DNA of 64,000 bases from Serratia ureilytica (GCF_013375155.1 NZ_JABXOF010000001.1:124001-188000); one strand, 5' to 3'; counted from the first letter of the stretch, positions 34,401 through 43,714 are shown. The notes: generated by a model not told the origin, from the letters alone. Program-made: numbers and translations.

Positions 34401-35061
34401 GCGCACCCACACCGCCGAAGGGACGGTCGGCATCGGCGGCATGTACATGTGCATCTACGGCATGGATTCGCCGGGCGGTTACCAGCTGGTGGGACGCACG
34501 CTGCCGATCTGGAACAAGTTTCTCAAAAACCCGCAGTTCACCGCCGGTGAGCCCTGGCTGCTGCGCTTCTTCGATCAGGTGCGCTTCTACCCGGTCAGCG
34601 AGCAAGAGCTGGACGAGCAGCGCGAAGCGTTCCGTGAAGGGCGCATGCAGGTGCGCATCGAAGAGAGCGAGTTCGACTTCGCCGCCTACACCCGCTTCCT
34701 GGCCGACAACGCCGAGGCGATCGCCGACTTCCAGCATCGCCAGCAGCAGGCGTTCAGCGCCGAAGTGGCGCGCTGGCGCAGCGATGACGACGAGGCCGAG
34801 GCGCAGCTGTTGCCGCCGGAGGAAGAAGACGCCATCGACGGCGATTTGGTCAGCGCCGATCTGAACGGCAGCGTGTGGAAGATCCTGGTGGAACCGGGGC
34901 AGGCGGTGGCGGCCGGGCAGCCGCTGATCGTGGTCGAGGCGATGAAAATGGAGCTGGCGGTCACCGCGCCGCGCGCCGGGATCGTTAAACGCATCAGCTG
35001 CCGGCAGGGGCGGCCGGTCGGGCCGGGCGACGCCCTGCTGTGGCTGGAAAAGGCGGTCTGA
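31435..35061 (+). CDS. uca: Urea carboxylase (biotin-dependent)
   Basis: 1208 residues, the full length for bacterial urea carboxylase. The order is a biotin carboxylase domain (1-450, opening TVLIANRGEIACRAIRTLKR), then AHS1/AHS2 (KipI/KipA-like) carboxyltransferase domains (about 465-1080), and a biotinyl domain with Lys1171 in VEAMKMELAV. It carboxylates urea to allophanate using ATP and bicarbonate. Related enzymes in operons with DUF1989 genes prefer guanidine. No DUF1989 gene is present here and a urea importer follows, so urea is the likely substrate. Translation is coupled to atzF. Confidence 0.93.
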   Translation: MNMFTTVLIANRGEIACRAIRTLKRLGVTSVAVHSDADRNAPHVTEADRAVALGGDKAADSYLRIDKILAAAAATGAQAIYPGYGFLSESAEFADACEAAGIAFIGPTAAQMREFGLKHRARELAALAGVPMTPGTGLLESVEQAVAAAARIGYPVMLKSTAGGGGIGLTRCDDEAALRDAYDSVKRLGEQFFRDAGAFIERFVDRARHVEVQIFGDGQGRVVALGERDCSLQRRNQKVVEETPAPHLPAATRQALHRAAVALGESVNYRSAGTVEFIYDAARDEFYFLEVNTRLQVEHPITEMVTGLDLIEGMLQVAAGDALDWAALQRTPQGVAIEVRLYAEDPLKNFQPSPGVLTEVHFPTDVRLDGWVATGSEVSAFYDPMIAKLIVHGADRAQALEKLRVALAATRLHGIATNLDYLRQVIATPQFQRGDVWTRLLDDVRFQPHCLEVLQPGTYSSVQDYPGRLGYWDIGVPPSGPMDDFAFRLANRIVGNHPAAAGLEFTLQGPTLRFHCDATIALTGASCPADLDGEAVAYWRPIAVRAGQVLTLGRATHGCRTYLAVRNGFDVPVYLGSRSTFALGQFGGHAGRTLRVADMLAIAQPALAASTTPAPIAAPQAMDDSLIPHYGDQWHIGVLYGPHGAPDFFTAESIEAFFATDWQVHYNSNRLGVRLSGPKPEWAREDGGEAGLHPSNVHDCEYAIGAINFTGDFPVILTRDGPSLGGFVCPVTIAKAELWKVGQVKPGDRIRFHPIGFRQAQSLEQAQLGSIEALAAVKAITLPPPDLAPAETVSAAVLAALPAAEGRPAVAYRQAGDGYILMEYGDNVLDLALRLRIHLLMQSLREGAIPGVAELAPGVRSLQIRYDSRQISQADLLQRLLARERALGDVSRLKVPTRTVWLPMAFEDSATLGAVDRYQQTVRASAPWLPNNVDFIQRINGLSRREQVRDILFDASYLILGLGDVYLGAPCAVPLDPRHRLLSSKYNPARTHTAEGTVGIGGMYMCIYGMDSPGGYQLVGRTLPIWNKFLKNPQFTAGEPWLLRFFDQVRFYPVSEQELDEQREAFREGRMQVRIEESEFDFAAYTRFLADNAEAIADFQHRQQQAFSAEVARWRSDDDEAEAQLLPPEEEDAIDGDLVSADLNGSVWKILVEPGQAVAAGQPLIVVEAMKMELAVTAPRAGIVKRISCRQGRPVGPGDALLWLEKAV

Positions 35062-35072
35062 ACGGAGGAGCG

Positions 35073-35786
35073 ATGATGCAAATCACCAACGGAGAGCACA
35101 AGGCGCGCCCGGAGGGGCTGGCGGAGCGCATTTATCTGCAGCTCAAGGCCGACATCTTCGAGTTTCGCCTGCTGCCGGGCGATCGCTTCAGCGAAAGCGA
35201 CGTGGCGCAGCGCATGGCGGCCAGCCGCACGCCGGTGCGTCAGGCGCTGTTTCGGCTGGAGCGCGAAGGCTATGTCGAGGTGTTGTTTCGCAGCGGTTGG
35301 CAGGTGCGGCCGTTCGATTTCGCCTACTTCGAAGAGCTGTACGACCTGCGCATCGTGCTGGAGCAAGAGGCGGTGAAACGGCTGTGCGAACGCCCGGCCG
35401 GGGAAACGCCGGACGCGCTGTCGGCGCTGAGCCGTTTTTGGACCGAAGCGCCGCGCCTGGCGGACGGCAAGGCGGTGTCGCAGCACGATGAGCAGTTTCA
35501 TCAGGCGTTGGTGGCCGCGGCGGGCAACGGCGAAATGGCGCGCATTCACCGCGAACTGACCGAAAAGATCCGCATCATTCGCCGGCTGGATTTCACCCAG
35601 CAGGCGCGGGTGGACGCCACCTACCGCGAGCACGCCGCCATTTTGCAGGCGATCCTGCAGCGGCAAAGCGGGGCGGCGCAAACGCTGCTCGGCGAGCACA
35701 TCGCCGTCAGCAAGGCAGAAGTGCGAAAAATAACGCTGCACATGTTGCACCAGGCGCGGGCTCAGCAGCCTGCGCGCTCGGCGTAA
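35073..35786 (+). CDS. GntR-family (FadR/VanR type) regulator
   Basis: 237 residues. The N-terminal winged helix runs from about 15 to 80 (FSESDVAQRMAASRTPVRQA as recognition region) and is followed by an all-helical FCD ligand domain (about 90-220). In that domain the metal/ligand residues appear in YDLRIVLEQEAV, HDEQFHQALVAAAGN and YREHAAIL. The ATG at 35073 has GGAGGAG upstream and lies 11 bp after uca, inside the operon. It is likely a urea- or nitrogen-responsive regulator of this operon; the effector is unknown. Confidence 0.87.
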   Translation: MMQITNGEHKARPEGLAERIYLQLKADIFEFRLLPGDRFSESDVAQRMAASRTPVRQALFRLEREGYVEVLFRSGWQVRPFDFAYFEELYDLRIVLEQEAVKRLCERPAGETPDALSALSRFWTEAPRLADGKAVSQHDEQFHQALVAAAGNGEMARIHRELTEKIRIIRRLDFTQQARVDATYREHAAILQAILQRQSGAAQTLLGEHIAVSKAEVRKITLHMLHQARAQQPARSA

Positions 35787-35821
35787 CGATTTTGATTTCA
35801 TACACATCAGGAGTTTGAACT

Positions 35822-37090
35822 ATGCAACGTCGTCGTTTTATCAAAGCTTTTGCGCTGTCCGCCGCCGCTGTCGGCCTGGGCCTGGCCTGGAGCGCGCAGG
35901 CCGCCGACACCATCAAGGTCGGCATTCTGAGTTCGCTCTCCGGCACCATGGCGATTTCCGAGACGCCGCTGAAGGATGTGGCGCTGATGACCATCGACGA
36001 GATCAACGCCAAAGGTGGGGTGCTCGGCAAAAAGCTGGAGCCGGTGGTGGTGGATCCGGCCTCCAACTGGCCGCTGTTCGCCGAAAAGGCGCGCCAGCTG
36101 CTGAGCCAGGACAAGGTGGCGGCGGTGTTTGGCTGCTGGACTTCGGTGTCGCGCAAGTCGGTGCTGCCGGTGTTTGAGGAGCTGAACGGCCTGCTGTTCT
36201 ATCCGGTGCAATACGAAGGCGAAGAGATGTCGCCGAACGTGTTCTACACCGGCGCGGCGCCGAACCAGCAGGCGATCCCGGCGGTGGAATACCTGCTGAG
36301 CGAGGACGGCGGCGGCGCCAAGCGCTTCTTCCTGTTGGGCACCGATTACGTCTATCCGCGCACCACCAACAAGATCCTGCGCGCCTTCCTGCACAGCAAA
36401 GGCGTGCAGGACAAGGATATCGAAGAGGTCTATACGCCGTTCGGCTACAGCGATTACCAGACCATCGTCGCCAACATCAAGAAGTTCGCCGCCGGCGGCA
36501 ACACCGCGGTGATTTCCACCATTAACGGCGATTCCAACGTGCCGTTCTACAAAGAACTCGCCAACCAGGGCGTCAAGGCCACCGACGTGCCGGTGATCGC
36601 CTTCTCGGTCGGCGAGGAAGAGCTGCGCGGCATCGACACCAAGCCGCTGGTGGGCAACCTGGCGGCCTGGAACTACTTCGAATCGCTGGATAACCCGACC
36701 AACAAACAGTTTGTCAGCCAGTGGAAAGCCTACGCCAAGGCGCACAATCTGCCGAATTACGCCACTGCGGTCACCAACGATCCGATGGAGGCCACCTACG
36801 TCGGCCTCCACATGTGGGCGCAGGCGGTGGAAAAGGCCGGCACCACCGACGTCGATAAGGTGCGCGCGGCGATGGCCGGGCAAACCTTCGCCGCGCCGTC
36901 GGGCTTCACGCTGACTATGGACAAGACCAATCACCACCTGCACAAGCCGGTGATGATCGGCGAGATCGAGGGCAACGGCCAGTTCAACGTGGTGTGGCAG
37001 ACCGAAGCGCCGGTGCGCGCGCAGCCGTGGAGTCCCTATATCGCCGGCAACGACAAAAAACCGGATTACCCGGTGAAAGGCGGCAAGTAA
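35822..37090 (+). CDS. urtA: Urea ABC transporter substrate-binding protein UrtA
   Basis: 422 residues. The N-terminus MQRRRFIKAFALSAAAVGLG carries a twin-arginine-like motif and a hydrophobic core ending in AQA, so export may be by Tat. The mature part matches UrtA: IKVGILSSLSGTMAISETPLKD is split over the first strand and helix, followed by VFGCWTSVSRKSVLPV and NGLLFYPVQYEGEE, the UrtA hallmark. It binds urea (or short amides) for UrtBCDE. It lies 35 bp after the GntR gene. Confidence 0.93.
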   Translation: MQRRRFIKAFALSAAAVGLGLAWSAQAADTIKVGILSSLSGTMAISETPLKDVALMTIDEINAKGGVLGKKLEPVVVDPASNWPLFAEKARQLLSQDKVAAVFGCWTSVSRKSVLPVFEELNGLLFYPVQYEGEEMSPNVFYTGAAPNQQAIPAVEYLLSEDGGGAKRFFLLGTDYVYPRTTNKILRAFLHSKGVQDKDIEEVYTPFGYSDYQTIVANIKKFAAGGNTAVISTINGDSNVPFYKELANQGVKATDVPVIAFSVGEEELRGIDTKPLVGNLAAWNYFESLDNPTNKQFVSQWKAYAKAHNLPNYATAVTNDPMEATYVGLHMWAQAVEKAGTTDVDKVRAAMAGQTFAAPSGFTLTMDKTNHHLHKPVMIGEIEGNGQFNVVWQTEAPVRAQPWSPYIAGNDKKPDYPVKGGK

Positions 37091-37146
37091 CGTCACTCAG
37101 CGCCGGCGCGGCTCGACGCGCGCCGGCCCAACAGAAGAGGCAGCTG

Positions 37147-38727
37147 ATGCAATCTCCGTTTTTATCCTCTCTGCGCGCCGGGCTGTGGCTGTTGTGCGCC
37201 TGGCCCCTGCTGGCGCAGGCCGGGCCGGCCGATGAGTTCGCGGCGGCCACTCGCGCGCAGCAGGCTAAACTGCTGCAGGCGTGGGCGGCCGAGCCGGACG
37301 CCGCGCGCCTGCCGTTGCTGCAGGGGCTGCAGCAGGAAACCGTGGTGATCGACGGGGCGAAACGCGCCTTTATCCGCCAGGGCGACCGCTATCTGCCGCT
37401 TGAAGGTGAGGCGGCCCCGGTTGGCGAGCCGAAGAAGGTGTGGCTGAACAACCGGCTGCGCATTCTGATCGCCAACGCGTTGTCGGTGCAGCGGTTGGTT
37501 AGCGCGGACGCGGCGGTGCGGCTGCAGGCGGCGACCGCGCTGCAGCGCGAGGCGCAGGGCGAGCAGTTGCCGCTGTTGACCCGGCGGCTGGCGCAGGAGA
37601 AAGACCCGCAGGTACGCGACGCGCTGAGCATTGCGCTGGCGAACCTGCAATTGGCCGACGCCAGCCCGCAGGTGCGCTTCAATGCGGTGCGGCTGCTGGG
37701 GGAATCGGGCGAGCCGGAAACCCGCGCGCGGCTGCAAGCCTTGACCGACGCGGCCAATGAGCCGGACGCCGCGGTGCGCGCCGAGGCGCAGCGCAGCCTG
37801 CAGCGCGTGCAGCACCGCCTGATGATCGGCGATCTGCTCGGCCAGGCGTTCAGCGGCCTGTCGCTCGGTTCGATCCTGCTGCTGGCGGCGCTTGGCCTGG
37901 CGATCACCTACGGCCTGCTCGGCGTCATCAATATGGCGCACGGCGAAATGCTGATGCTCGGCGCCTATTCCGCCTATCTGGTGCAGGGGTTGTTTCAGCA
38001 ATTTGCGCCGCAGTGGCTGGCGCTCTACCCGCTGGCGGCGCTGCCGGTGGCGTTCGCCATCACCGCCGGGATCGGTATGCTGCTGGAGCGCACGGTGATC
38101 CGCCACCTGTACGGCCGACCGCTGGAAACCCTGCTGGCCACCTGGGGCATCAGCCTGGTGCTGATCCAACTGGTGCGGGTGCTGTTCGGCGCGCAGAACG
38201 TCGAGGTCGCCAACCCGGCGTGGCTGTCGGGCGGCGTGCAGCTGTTGCCGAACCTGGTGTTGCCGTGGAACCGCATCGCGGTGATCGCGTTCGTGCTGCT
38301 GGTGCTGGCGTTGACCTGGCTGCTGCTGAACAAAACCCGGCTCGGCATGAACGTGCGCGCGGTGACGCAAAACCGCGCGATGGCGGCCTGCTGCGGCGTG
38401 CCCACCGGGCGGGTGGACATGCTGGCCTTCGGGTTGGGATCCGGCATCGCCGGGCTTGGCGGGGTGGCGCTGTCGCAGTTGGGCAACGTCGGGCCGGAGC
38501 TGGGGCAAGGTTACATCATCGATTCGTTCCTGGTGGTGGTGCTCGGCGGCGTCGGCCAGCTGGCGGGGACGGTGGCGGCGGCCTTCGGCCTCGGCATCGT
38601 CAACAAGATCCTCGAGCCGCAGATCGGCGCCGTGTTGGGCAAGATCCTGATCCTGGTGCTGATCGTTCTGTTTATTCAAAAGCGTCCGCAGGGGCTGTTC
38701 GCCCTTAAGGGCAGGGTGATTGACTGA
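37147..38727 (+). CDS. urtB: Urea ABC transporter permease UrtB
   Basis: 526 residues from the ATG at 37147. A cleavable signal peptide (ending LLAQAGPA) and a periplasmic domain of about 210 residues with HEAT-like helices (EKDPQVRDALSIALANLQL) precede a LivH-type permease domain (about 225-526). That permease domain contains AITYGLLGVINMAHGEMLM and ends LFIQKRPQGLFALKGRVID. This long N-terminal extension is typical of UrtB. The frame open upstream to 36994 lies inside urtA and is not used. The stop shares one base with the urtC start. Confidence 0.92.
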   Translation: MQSPFLSSLRAGLWLLCAWPLLAQAGPADEFAAATRAQQAKLLQAWAAEPDAARLPLLQGLQQETVVIDGAKRAFIRQGDRYLPLEGEAAPVGEPKKVWLNNRLRILIANALSVQRLVSADAAVRLQAATALQREAQGEQLPLLTRRLAQEKDPQVRDALSIALANLQLADASPQVRFNAVRLLGESGEPETRARLQALTDAANEPDAAVRAEAQRSLQRVQHRLMIGDLLGQAFSGLSLGSILLLAALGLAITYGLLGVINMAHGEMLMLGAYSAYLVQGLFQQFAPQWLALYPLAALPVAFAITAGIGMLLERTVIRHLYGRPLETLLATWGISLVLIQLVRVLFGAQNVEVANPAWLSGGVQLLPNLVLPWNRIAVIAFVLLVLALTWLLLNKTRLGMNVRAVTQNRAMAACCGVPTGRVDMLAFGLGSGIAGLGGVALSQLGNVGPELGQGYIIDSFLVVVLGGVGQLAGTVAAAFGLGIVNKILEPQIGAVLGKILILVLIVLFIQKRPQGLFALKGRVID

Positions 38728-39799
38728 TGAGCCAACCATTGACCGTAACCGGCGTGCAGAAAGCGCCCCGGCTGGCGTTGAGCATCGGCGGGCTGGCGTT
38801 GCTGGCGCTGCTGGTCATGCCGTTCATGACGTTGTTGCCGGCGGGTCATCCGCTGGCGGTGTCCACCTATACCCTGACGCTGGCGGGCAAGATCCTGTGC
38901 TACGCGGTGGTGGCGGTGGCGCTCGATCTGGTGTGGGGCTATGCCGGGCTGCTGTCGCTCGGCCACGGGCTGTTCTTCGCGCTCGGCGGCTACGCCATGG
39001 GCATGTACCTGATGCGGCAGGCGGCGGGAGACGGGCTGCCGGCGTTTATGGCGTTCCTCTCCTGGAACGAGCTGCCGTGGTTCTGGAGCGGCACCCAGCA
39101 TTTCGCCTGGGCGCTGTGCCTGATCGTGCTGGTGCCGGGCCTGTTGGCTTTCCTGTTCGGCTACTTCGCCTTTCGCTCGAAAATCAAAGGGGTGTACTTC
39201 TCGATCATGACCCAGGCGCTGACCTATGCCGGCATGCTGCTGTTCTTTCGCAACGAGACCGGTTTCGGCGGCAATAACGGCTTTACCGGTTTCACCACGC
39301 TGCTCGGCTTTCCCATCACCGCCGCCGGCACGCGGGTGGCGCTGTTCCTGGCGACGGTGCTGCTGCTGGCCGCCAGCCTGGCCATCGGCTTTGCGCTGGC
39401 GCGCAGCAAGTTCGGCCGGGTGCTGACCGCGGTGCGCGATGCGGAAAACCGCCTGACCTTCTGCGGCTACGATCCGAAGGGCTTCAAGCTGTTCGTCTGG
39501 ACGCTGTCGGCGGTGCTGTGCGGGCTGGCCGGCGCGCTCTATGTGCCGCAGGTCGGCATCATCAACCCCGGCGAAATGTCGCCGACCAACTCGATCGAGG
39601 CCGCCATTTGGGTCGCCCTCGGCGGGCGCGGCACCCTGGTGGGGCCGCTGCTCGGCGCCGGCATCGTCAACGGCGCCAAGAGCTGGTTCACCATGGCCAT
39701 TCCCGAATACTGGCAGTTTTTCCTCGGCCTGATGTTTATCGTCGTCACGTTGTTTCTGCCCAAAGGGGTGATTGGCCTGCTGCGTCGGAGGAAATCCTC

Positions 39800-39803
<4 letters not shown>
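38727..39803 (+). CDS. urtC: Urea ABC transporter permease UrtC
   Basis: 358 residues, a LivM-type permease with eight to ten transmembrane segments. LDLVWGYAGLLSLGHGLFFALG is the family signature, NNGFTGFTTLLGFP follows in the periplasmic loop, and the C-terminal LFLPKGVIGLLRRRK ends the protein. It pairs with UrtB in the membrane. The ATG overlaps the urtB stop (TGATGA), and its own stop overlaps the urtD ATG. Confidence 0.92.
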
Positions 39804-40606
<803 letters not shown>

Positions 40607-40618
40607 GGAGGCGTAATC

Positions 40619-41317
40619 ATGCTGCAGGTAGAGGAATTGAATCAGTATTACGGCGGCAGCCACATTCTGCGCGGCCTGTCGTTCGAGGCGCGCATCGGCG
40701 AGGTGACCTGCCTGCTGGGGCGCAATGGCGTGGGCAAGACCACGCTGCTGAAATGCCTGATGGGGCTGATCCCGGCGCGCAGCGGCAGCGTCCGTTGGCG
40801 GGGCGAAACCATCACCGGTAAAAAGCCGCATCAGCGGGTGCAGGCGGGCATCGCCTATGTGCCGCAGGGGCGGGAGATTTTTCCGCGCCTGACGGTGGAG
40901 GAAAATCTGCTGATGGGGCTGGCGCGTTTTTCCGGCGCCGACGCGCGCGCGGTGCCGGATCCGATCTATGAACTGTTTCCGGTGCTGCGGCAAATGAAGG
41001 ATCGGCGCGGCGGCGATCTTTCCGGCGGGCAGCAACAACAGCTGGCGATCGGCCGGGCGCTGGCCTGCCGGCCGCAGCTGTTGATCCTCGACGAACCGAC
41101 GGAAGGGATCCAACCTTCGGTGATCAAGGAGATCGGCGCGGTGATCAAACAGCTGGCGGCGCGGGGCGATATGGCGATCCTGCTGGTGGAGCAGTTCTAT
41201 GACTTCGCCGCCGACCTGGCGGACAGCTATCTGGTGATGTCGCGCGGCAGCATCGTGCAGCGCGGCGCCGGCAGCGCTATGGAACAGGACGGCGTACGCG
41301 GGCTGGTGGCGATTTAA
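40619..41317 (+). CDS. urtE: Urea ABC transporter ATPase UrtE
   Basis: 232 residues, a LivF-type ATPase. Walker A is GRNGVGKTT, the signature LSGGQQQQLAIGRAL and Walker B LLILDEPTEGIQPSV, with H-loop replaced by VEQFYDFA as in LivF/UrtE. A GAGGAGG site precedes the ATG. It is the last gene of the operon that begins at atzF; the convergent parE gene ends 7 bp away, with no recognisable terminator between. Confidence 0.92.
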   Translation: MLQVEELNQYYGGSHILRGLSFEARIGEVTCLLGRNGVGKTTLLKCLMGLIPARSGSVRWRGETITGKKPHQRVQAGIAYVPQGREIFPRLTVEENLLMGLARFSGADARAVPDPIYELFPVLRQMKDRRGGDLSGGQQQQLAIGRALACRPQLLILDEPTEGIQPSVIKEIGAVIKQLAARGDMAILLVEQFYDFAADLADSYLVMSRGSIVQRGAGSAMEQDGVRGLVAI

Positions 41318-41324
41318 CGTTGGG

Positions 41325-41624
41325 TCAGCTGAAAAAGGATTGGCTGAGCGGATCGCGGGAATGATGCAGCACTCTGATGATATTCACCTCCCGCCTGTGC
41401 TGTCGAGAATAAATCAGGTGGTTGGCGACGGGCAATACCCATAGGCCGGGGCCGATTGCATCGATGTTTTTGCCGAGTTGGTGGTGGCTAAGGTTATCGA
41501 AAGCCTGATGCAGGCGGCGCAGATAATCTTCGGCCACCTGCAAGCCAAAGTGCGCCAACCCGTAAAAATAGATCTCTTCCATATCGTCCAACGCTTTTGG
41601 ACGAACGGTTACTCTCCTGCGCAT
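41325..41624 (-). CDS. parE: ParE-family toxin
   Basis: 99 residues of the RelE/ParE fold. PKALDDMEEIYFYG is the first helix, VAEDYLRRLHQAFDNLSHH the second, and the C-terminal strands include HLIYSRQHRREVNIIRVLHHSRD, the ParE hallmark. ParE toxins poison DNA gyrase. The start codon overlaps the antitoxin gene by 16 bp, the usual coupling. The gene is convergent with urtE. It appears intact. Confidence 0.88.
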   Translation of the reverse strand: MRRRVTVRPKALDDMEEIYFYGLAHFGLQVAEDYLRRLHQAFDNLSHHQLGKNIDAIGPGLWVLPVANHLIYSRQHRREVNIIRVLHHSRDPLSQSFFS

Positions 41625-41872
41625 CCTTTTGCTTTGCTCCGTATTCTTTCCATGAACACATCACGATCCCATTCGACGGCTTCGCCGCTGTTCTCTCCTT
41701 CGGCGATCAAGCGCCTAAGCTCTTCCAGTTTTGAGGCGGCGGTACGTTCGCGCAAAGTGCGCACGGATTCGCGGATGACTTCGCTGGGCGTTCGGTAATC
41801 GCCGCTGGCCACCAGGTCTTCGACGAAGCTACGCAGTTCGTCACCCAGATCTACCGTTAGTGTTCTGCCCAT
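41609..41872 (-). CDS. parD: ParD-family antitoxin
   Basis: 87 residues. The N-terminal ribbon-helix-helix is TLTVDLGDELRSFVEDLV with a GDYRTPSEVIRESVRTL turn-helix. The C-terminal half (SKLEELRRLIAEGENSGEAVEW) is the acidic toxin-binding tail. It neutralises ParE and represses the operon. A 7-bp inverted repeat 34 bp upstream of the ATG is the probable operator. Confidence 0.9.
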   Translation of the reverse strand: MGRTLTVDLGDELRSFVEDLVASGDYRTPSEVIRESVRTLRERTAASKLEELRRLIAEGENSGEAVEWDRDVFMERIRSKAKGCAGE

Positions 41873-41905
41873 TGTTCCTCCTCACTTTCGGCTATGCTGC
41901 GTCAT

Positions 41906-41924
41906 TGTAAGATTAGTTCTTACA
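41906..41924. promoter_or_regulatory. Operator-like inverted repeat of parDE
   Basis: TGTAAGA-TTAGT-TCTTACA: perfect 7-bp arms, 34 bp upstream of parD. It fits a site for the ParD ribbon-helix-helix dimer. Confidence 0.6.
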
Positions 41925-42006
41925 TTGTGCACGTCAAACTATCAGGATCTCAATAGCGGTCCCGTCATGAGGACGGGAGCCACCCGTTTATTCATTAAGG
42001 ATAACC

Positions 42007-42519
42007 ATGAACGAAATCACTGTGTCACGCCTCGGTTGCATCGTCCTGTCCCTGTTTCCGGCCCTGTGGGGGCTGTTCAGTCTGTTGAACAATACGGCGG
42101 ATTTCGCCGGCACCGCGCGCAATGCGGTGGGGCCGCTGCTCGCCATGCAGGATACTTATCAAACGCCGGGGCTGATGTGGCGCGCGATCAGCGCCGACTG
42201 GGCCTGCATGTTGGGGTTGGCGGTCATCACCGCGCTGGAAACGCTGGCCGGCCTATTCGCGACGGCGGGCGTGGCGCTGATGATCGGGCGATTGAAAGGC
42301 CCTTACGCCGCTTTCGCCAAGGGCAAAGCCTGGGCGATGCTGGGGGCGCTTTGCGCGATAACGGTGTGGGGCGTCGGCTTTATGGTGGTCGCCGGCGACT
42401 GGTTTATGGCCTGGCAGGCCAAGAAGGATCCGCTGGCGGTGCAGCTGGGGGCGCTGATCTACCTGGCGCCCAATGCGTTTGCCTTGCTGTTCCTGATGCT
42501 GCAGCGGGAGCCGCGCTAA
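42007..42519 (+). CDS. DUF2165-family membrane protein
   Basis: 170 residues with four transmembrane segments (about 8-28, 72-95, 115-135 and 145-165). The sequence VGPLLAMQDTYQTPGLMWRAI in the first loop and GDWFMAWQAKK before the last helix match DUF2165 proteins, which are inner-membrane proteins of unknown function. AAGGATAACC precedes the ATG. It is monocistronic between parDE and a convergent GNAT gene. Confidence 0.82.
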   Translation: MNEITVSRLGCIVLSLFPALWGLFSLLNNTADFAGTARNAVGPLLAMQDTYQTPGLMWRAISADWACMLGLAVITALETLAGLFATAGVALMIGRLKGPYAAFAKGKAWAMLGALCAITVWGVGFMVVAGDWFMAWQAKKDPLAVQLGALIYLAPNAFALLFLMLQREPR

Positions 42520-42541
42520 ACGACGGCGGAGCGGGGCGCGG

Positions 42542-43054
42542 TTACAGCGCCTTGCTCATATACCAAATGCCTATCGAGCCCTGGGCGCTGGTGTAGCAGG
42601 TCTCGCCACAAATGCTCAATCCTTGACGCTGATAAAAACGTTGGGCGCGGGTGTTGCGTTGCAGCACTTCCAGCCACAGCGTTTTTTGCCGACGGTCGAT
42701 AGCCCGCTGCTGCACCTGTTCGTACAGGCGCTGGCCATAGCCGTTGCCGGCATGGCCCGGCAGAAAATAGATTTTCTGCAGCTCTGCGCCGATGTGCTCG
42801 GTTGGTGCCAGCAGGCTGTCGAAGTTCACCCGCGCATAGCCGACGAGGGCGTCATCCTCATGGGCCAACAGCCAGCACACGTCGGGATCGCGCAGCGTCC
42901 GTTCCAGCGCGGAGACGGAAAAATCCTCCGCCAGAAAGGCCTCCAGCTCGTGCGGGTAGCGCCACAGCTCACCGAAGTGGGCGCGGTAGGTGCGGATGCC
43001 GATATCGCGCACTTGCGTTAAATCTTCCAGCAATGCCTGACGAACGGTGAACAT
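42542..43054 (-). CDS. GNAT N-acetyltransferase
   Basis: 170 residues, a single GNAT domain. The opening FTVRQALLEDLTQVRDIGIRTY is followed by LQKIYFLPGHAGNGYGQRLYE, which contains the acetyl-CoA loop, and then LWLEVLQRNTRAQRFYQRQGL. The C-terminal GSIGIWYMSKAL resembles the group that includes spermidine/phosphinothricin-like acetyltransferases. The substrate is unknown. It starts at the ATG at 43052-43054 with AGGGG upstream. Confidence 0.83.
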   Translation of the reverse strand: MFTVRQALLEDLTQVRDIGIRTYRAHFGELWRYPHELEAFLAEDFSVSALERTLRDPDVCWLLAHEDDALVGYARVNFDSLLAPTEHIGAELQKIYFLPGHAGNGYGQRLYEQVQQRAIDRRQKTLWLEVLQRNTRAQRFYQRQGLSICGETCYTSAQGSIGIWYMSKAL

Positions 43055-43078
43055 CAGTGCCCCTTTGAGTAAGAAAAA

Positions 43079-43399
43079 TTACAGCCGTTGTTCCAGATGG
43101 CGGTGAGGCACCATCGCCTGATGCAGAATGGCGAGAACGGTGATGCCGGCAGGGCGGTTGCGGTAGTAGATCCTATGGCTGGCGTAAGGAAAACTGCGTA
43201 TCTCTTCGCCCAGATCGTGGAAGTGAGCTTTACCCGCTTCCGGCATATCTGCCAAATGATGCATGACCTCTCTCAACTGCTCAAGATAGCGGCGAGATTG
43301 CGCTTGGCCCCAGTGCTCGATGGTGAAATGACGAATAGCCAGCAGATCTTGTTGGGCCTGCGGGGTGAGGCGAAACGCGGGTATCTCAGTCTGTTTCAT
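43079..43399 (-). CDS. RelE/ParE-superfamily toxin
   Basis: 106 residues starting at the ATG at 43397-43399, which overlaps the antitoxin gene by 14 bp; the frame is open to 43426. FRLTPQAQQDLLAIRHFTIEHWG, the HHLADMPEAGKAHFHDLGEEIRSFPY segment and the ending HRIYYRNR are ParE-like. It is unlike the parE at 41325, so the two modules are independent. Target (gyrase or mRNA) is not decided by sequence. Confidence 0.87.
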   Translation of the reverse strand: MKQTEIPAFRLTPQAQQDLLAIRHFTIEHWGQAQSRRYLEQLREVMHHLADMPEAGKAHFHDLGEEIRSFPYASHRIYYRNRPAGITVLAILHQAMVPHRHLEQRL

Positions 43400-43646
43400 C
43401 GGTGAGCAGACGGTTGAAGAAGGCATCGCCGTCTACCGCCTTACCGGCGTCTTCCTCGGCGGTAGCCTGCGCGATTTTTTGCTGCAGTGCGCTTAATTTG
43501 AGATCTTCCAGCGCCTGGTAATCTTCTACAGACATGACGACGGCGACCGGTTTGCCGTTGCGATTGATTTGCACCGGTTCACGCTGCGCCTTGAGCAGCA
43601 AATCGCCGAATTGGGTTTTGGCCTCGTTCGCGGTGAGTGCGTACAT
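43386..43646 (-). CDS. Phd/YefM-family antitoxin
   Basis: 86 residues. The N-terminal YALTANEAKTQFGDLL and the PVAVVMSVEDYQALEDLK segment are diagnostic of Phd/YefM antitoxins, which bind DNA as dimers and mask the toxin with a C-terminal tail. The 3' end overlaps the toxin start. A perfect 18-bp palindrome lies 18 bp upstream of its ATG. Confidence 0.9.
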   Translation of the reverse strand: MYALTANEAKTQFGDLLLKAQREPVQINRNGKPVAVVMSVEDYQALEDLKLSALQQKIAQATAEEDAGKAVDGDAFFNRLLTDETD

Positions 43647-43663
43647 TTAATCGCTCCAGTTAA

Positions 43664-43681
43664 TTAAATCGTTCGATTTAA
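43664..43681. promoter_or_regulatory. Operator-like palindrome of the Phd/ParE module
   Basis: TTAAATCGTTCGATTTAA: 8-bp arms around TT, directly upstream of the antitoxin gene. Probable autoregulatory site of the Phd-like protein. Confidence 0.65.
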
Positions 43682-43714
43682 CCATTATACGGCGCGATGA
43701 AAAAATCACCAATG

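Noticed and set aside
32317-34737. 806-residue open frame antisense to the urea carboxylase gene
   Set aside because: It is a GC3-driven shadow of uca. The translation is Arg/His/Gln-rich with no recognisable domain, and uca is fully intact on the other strand.
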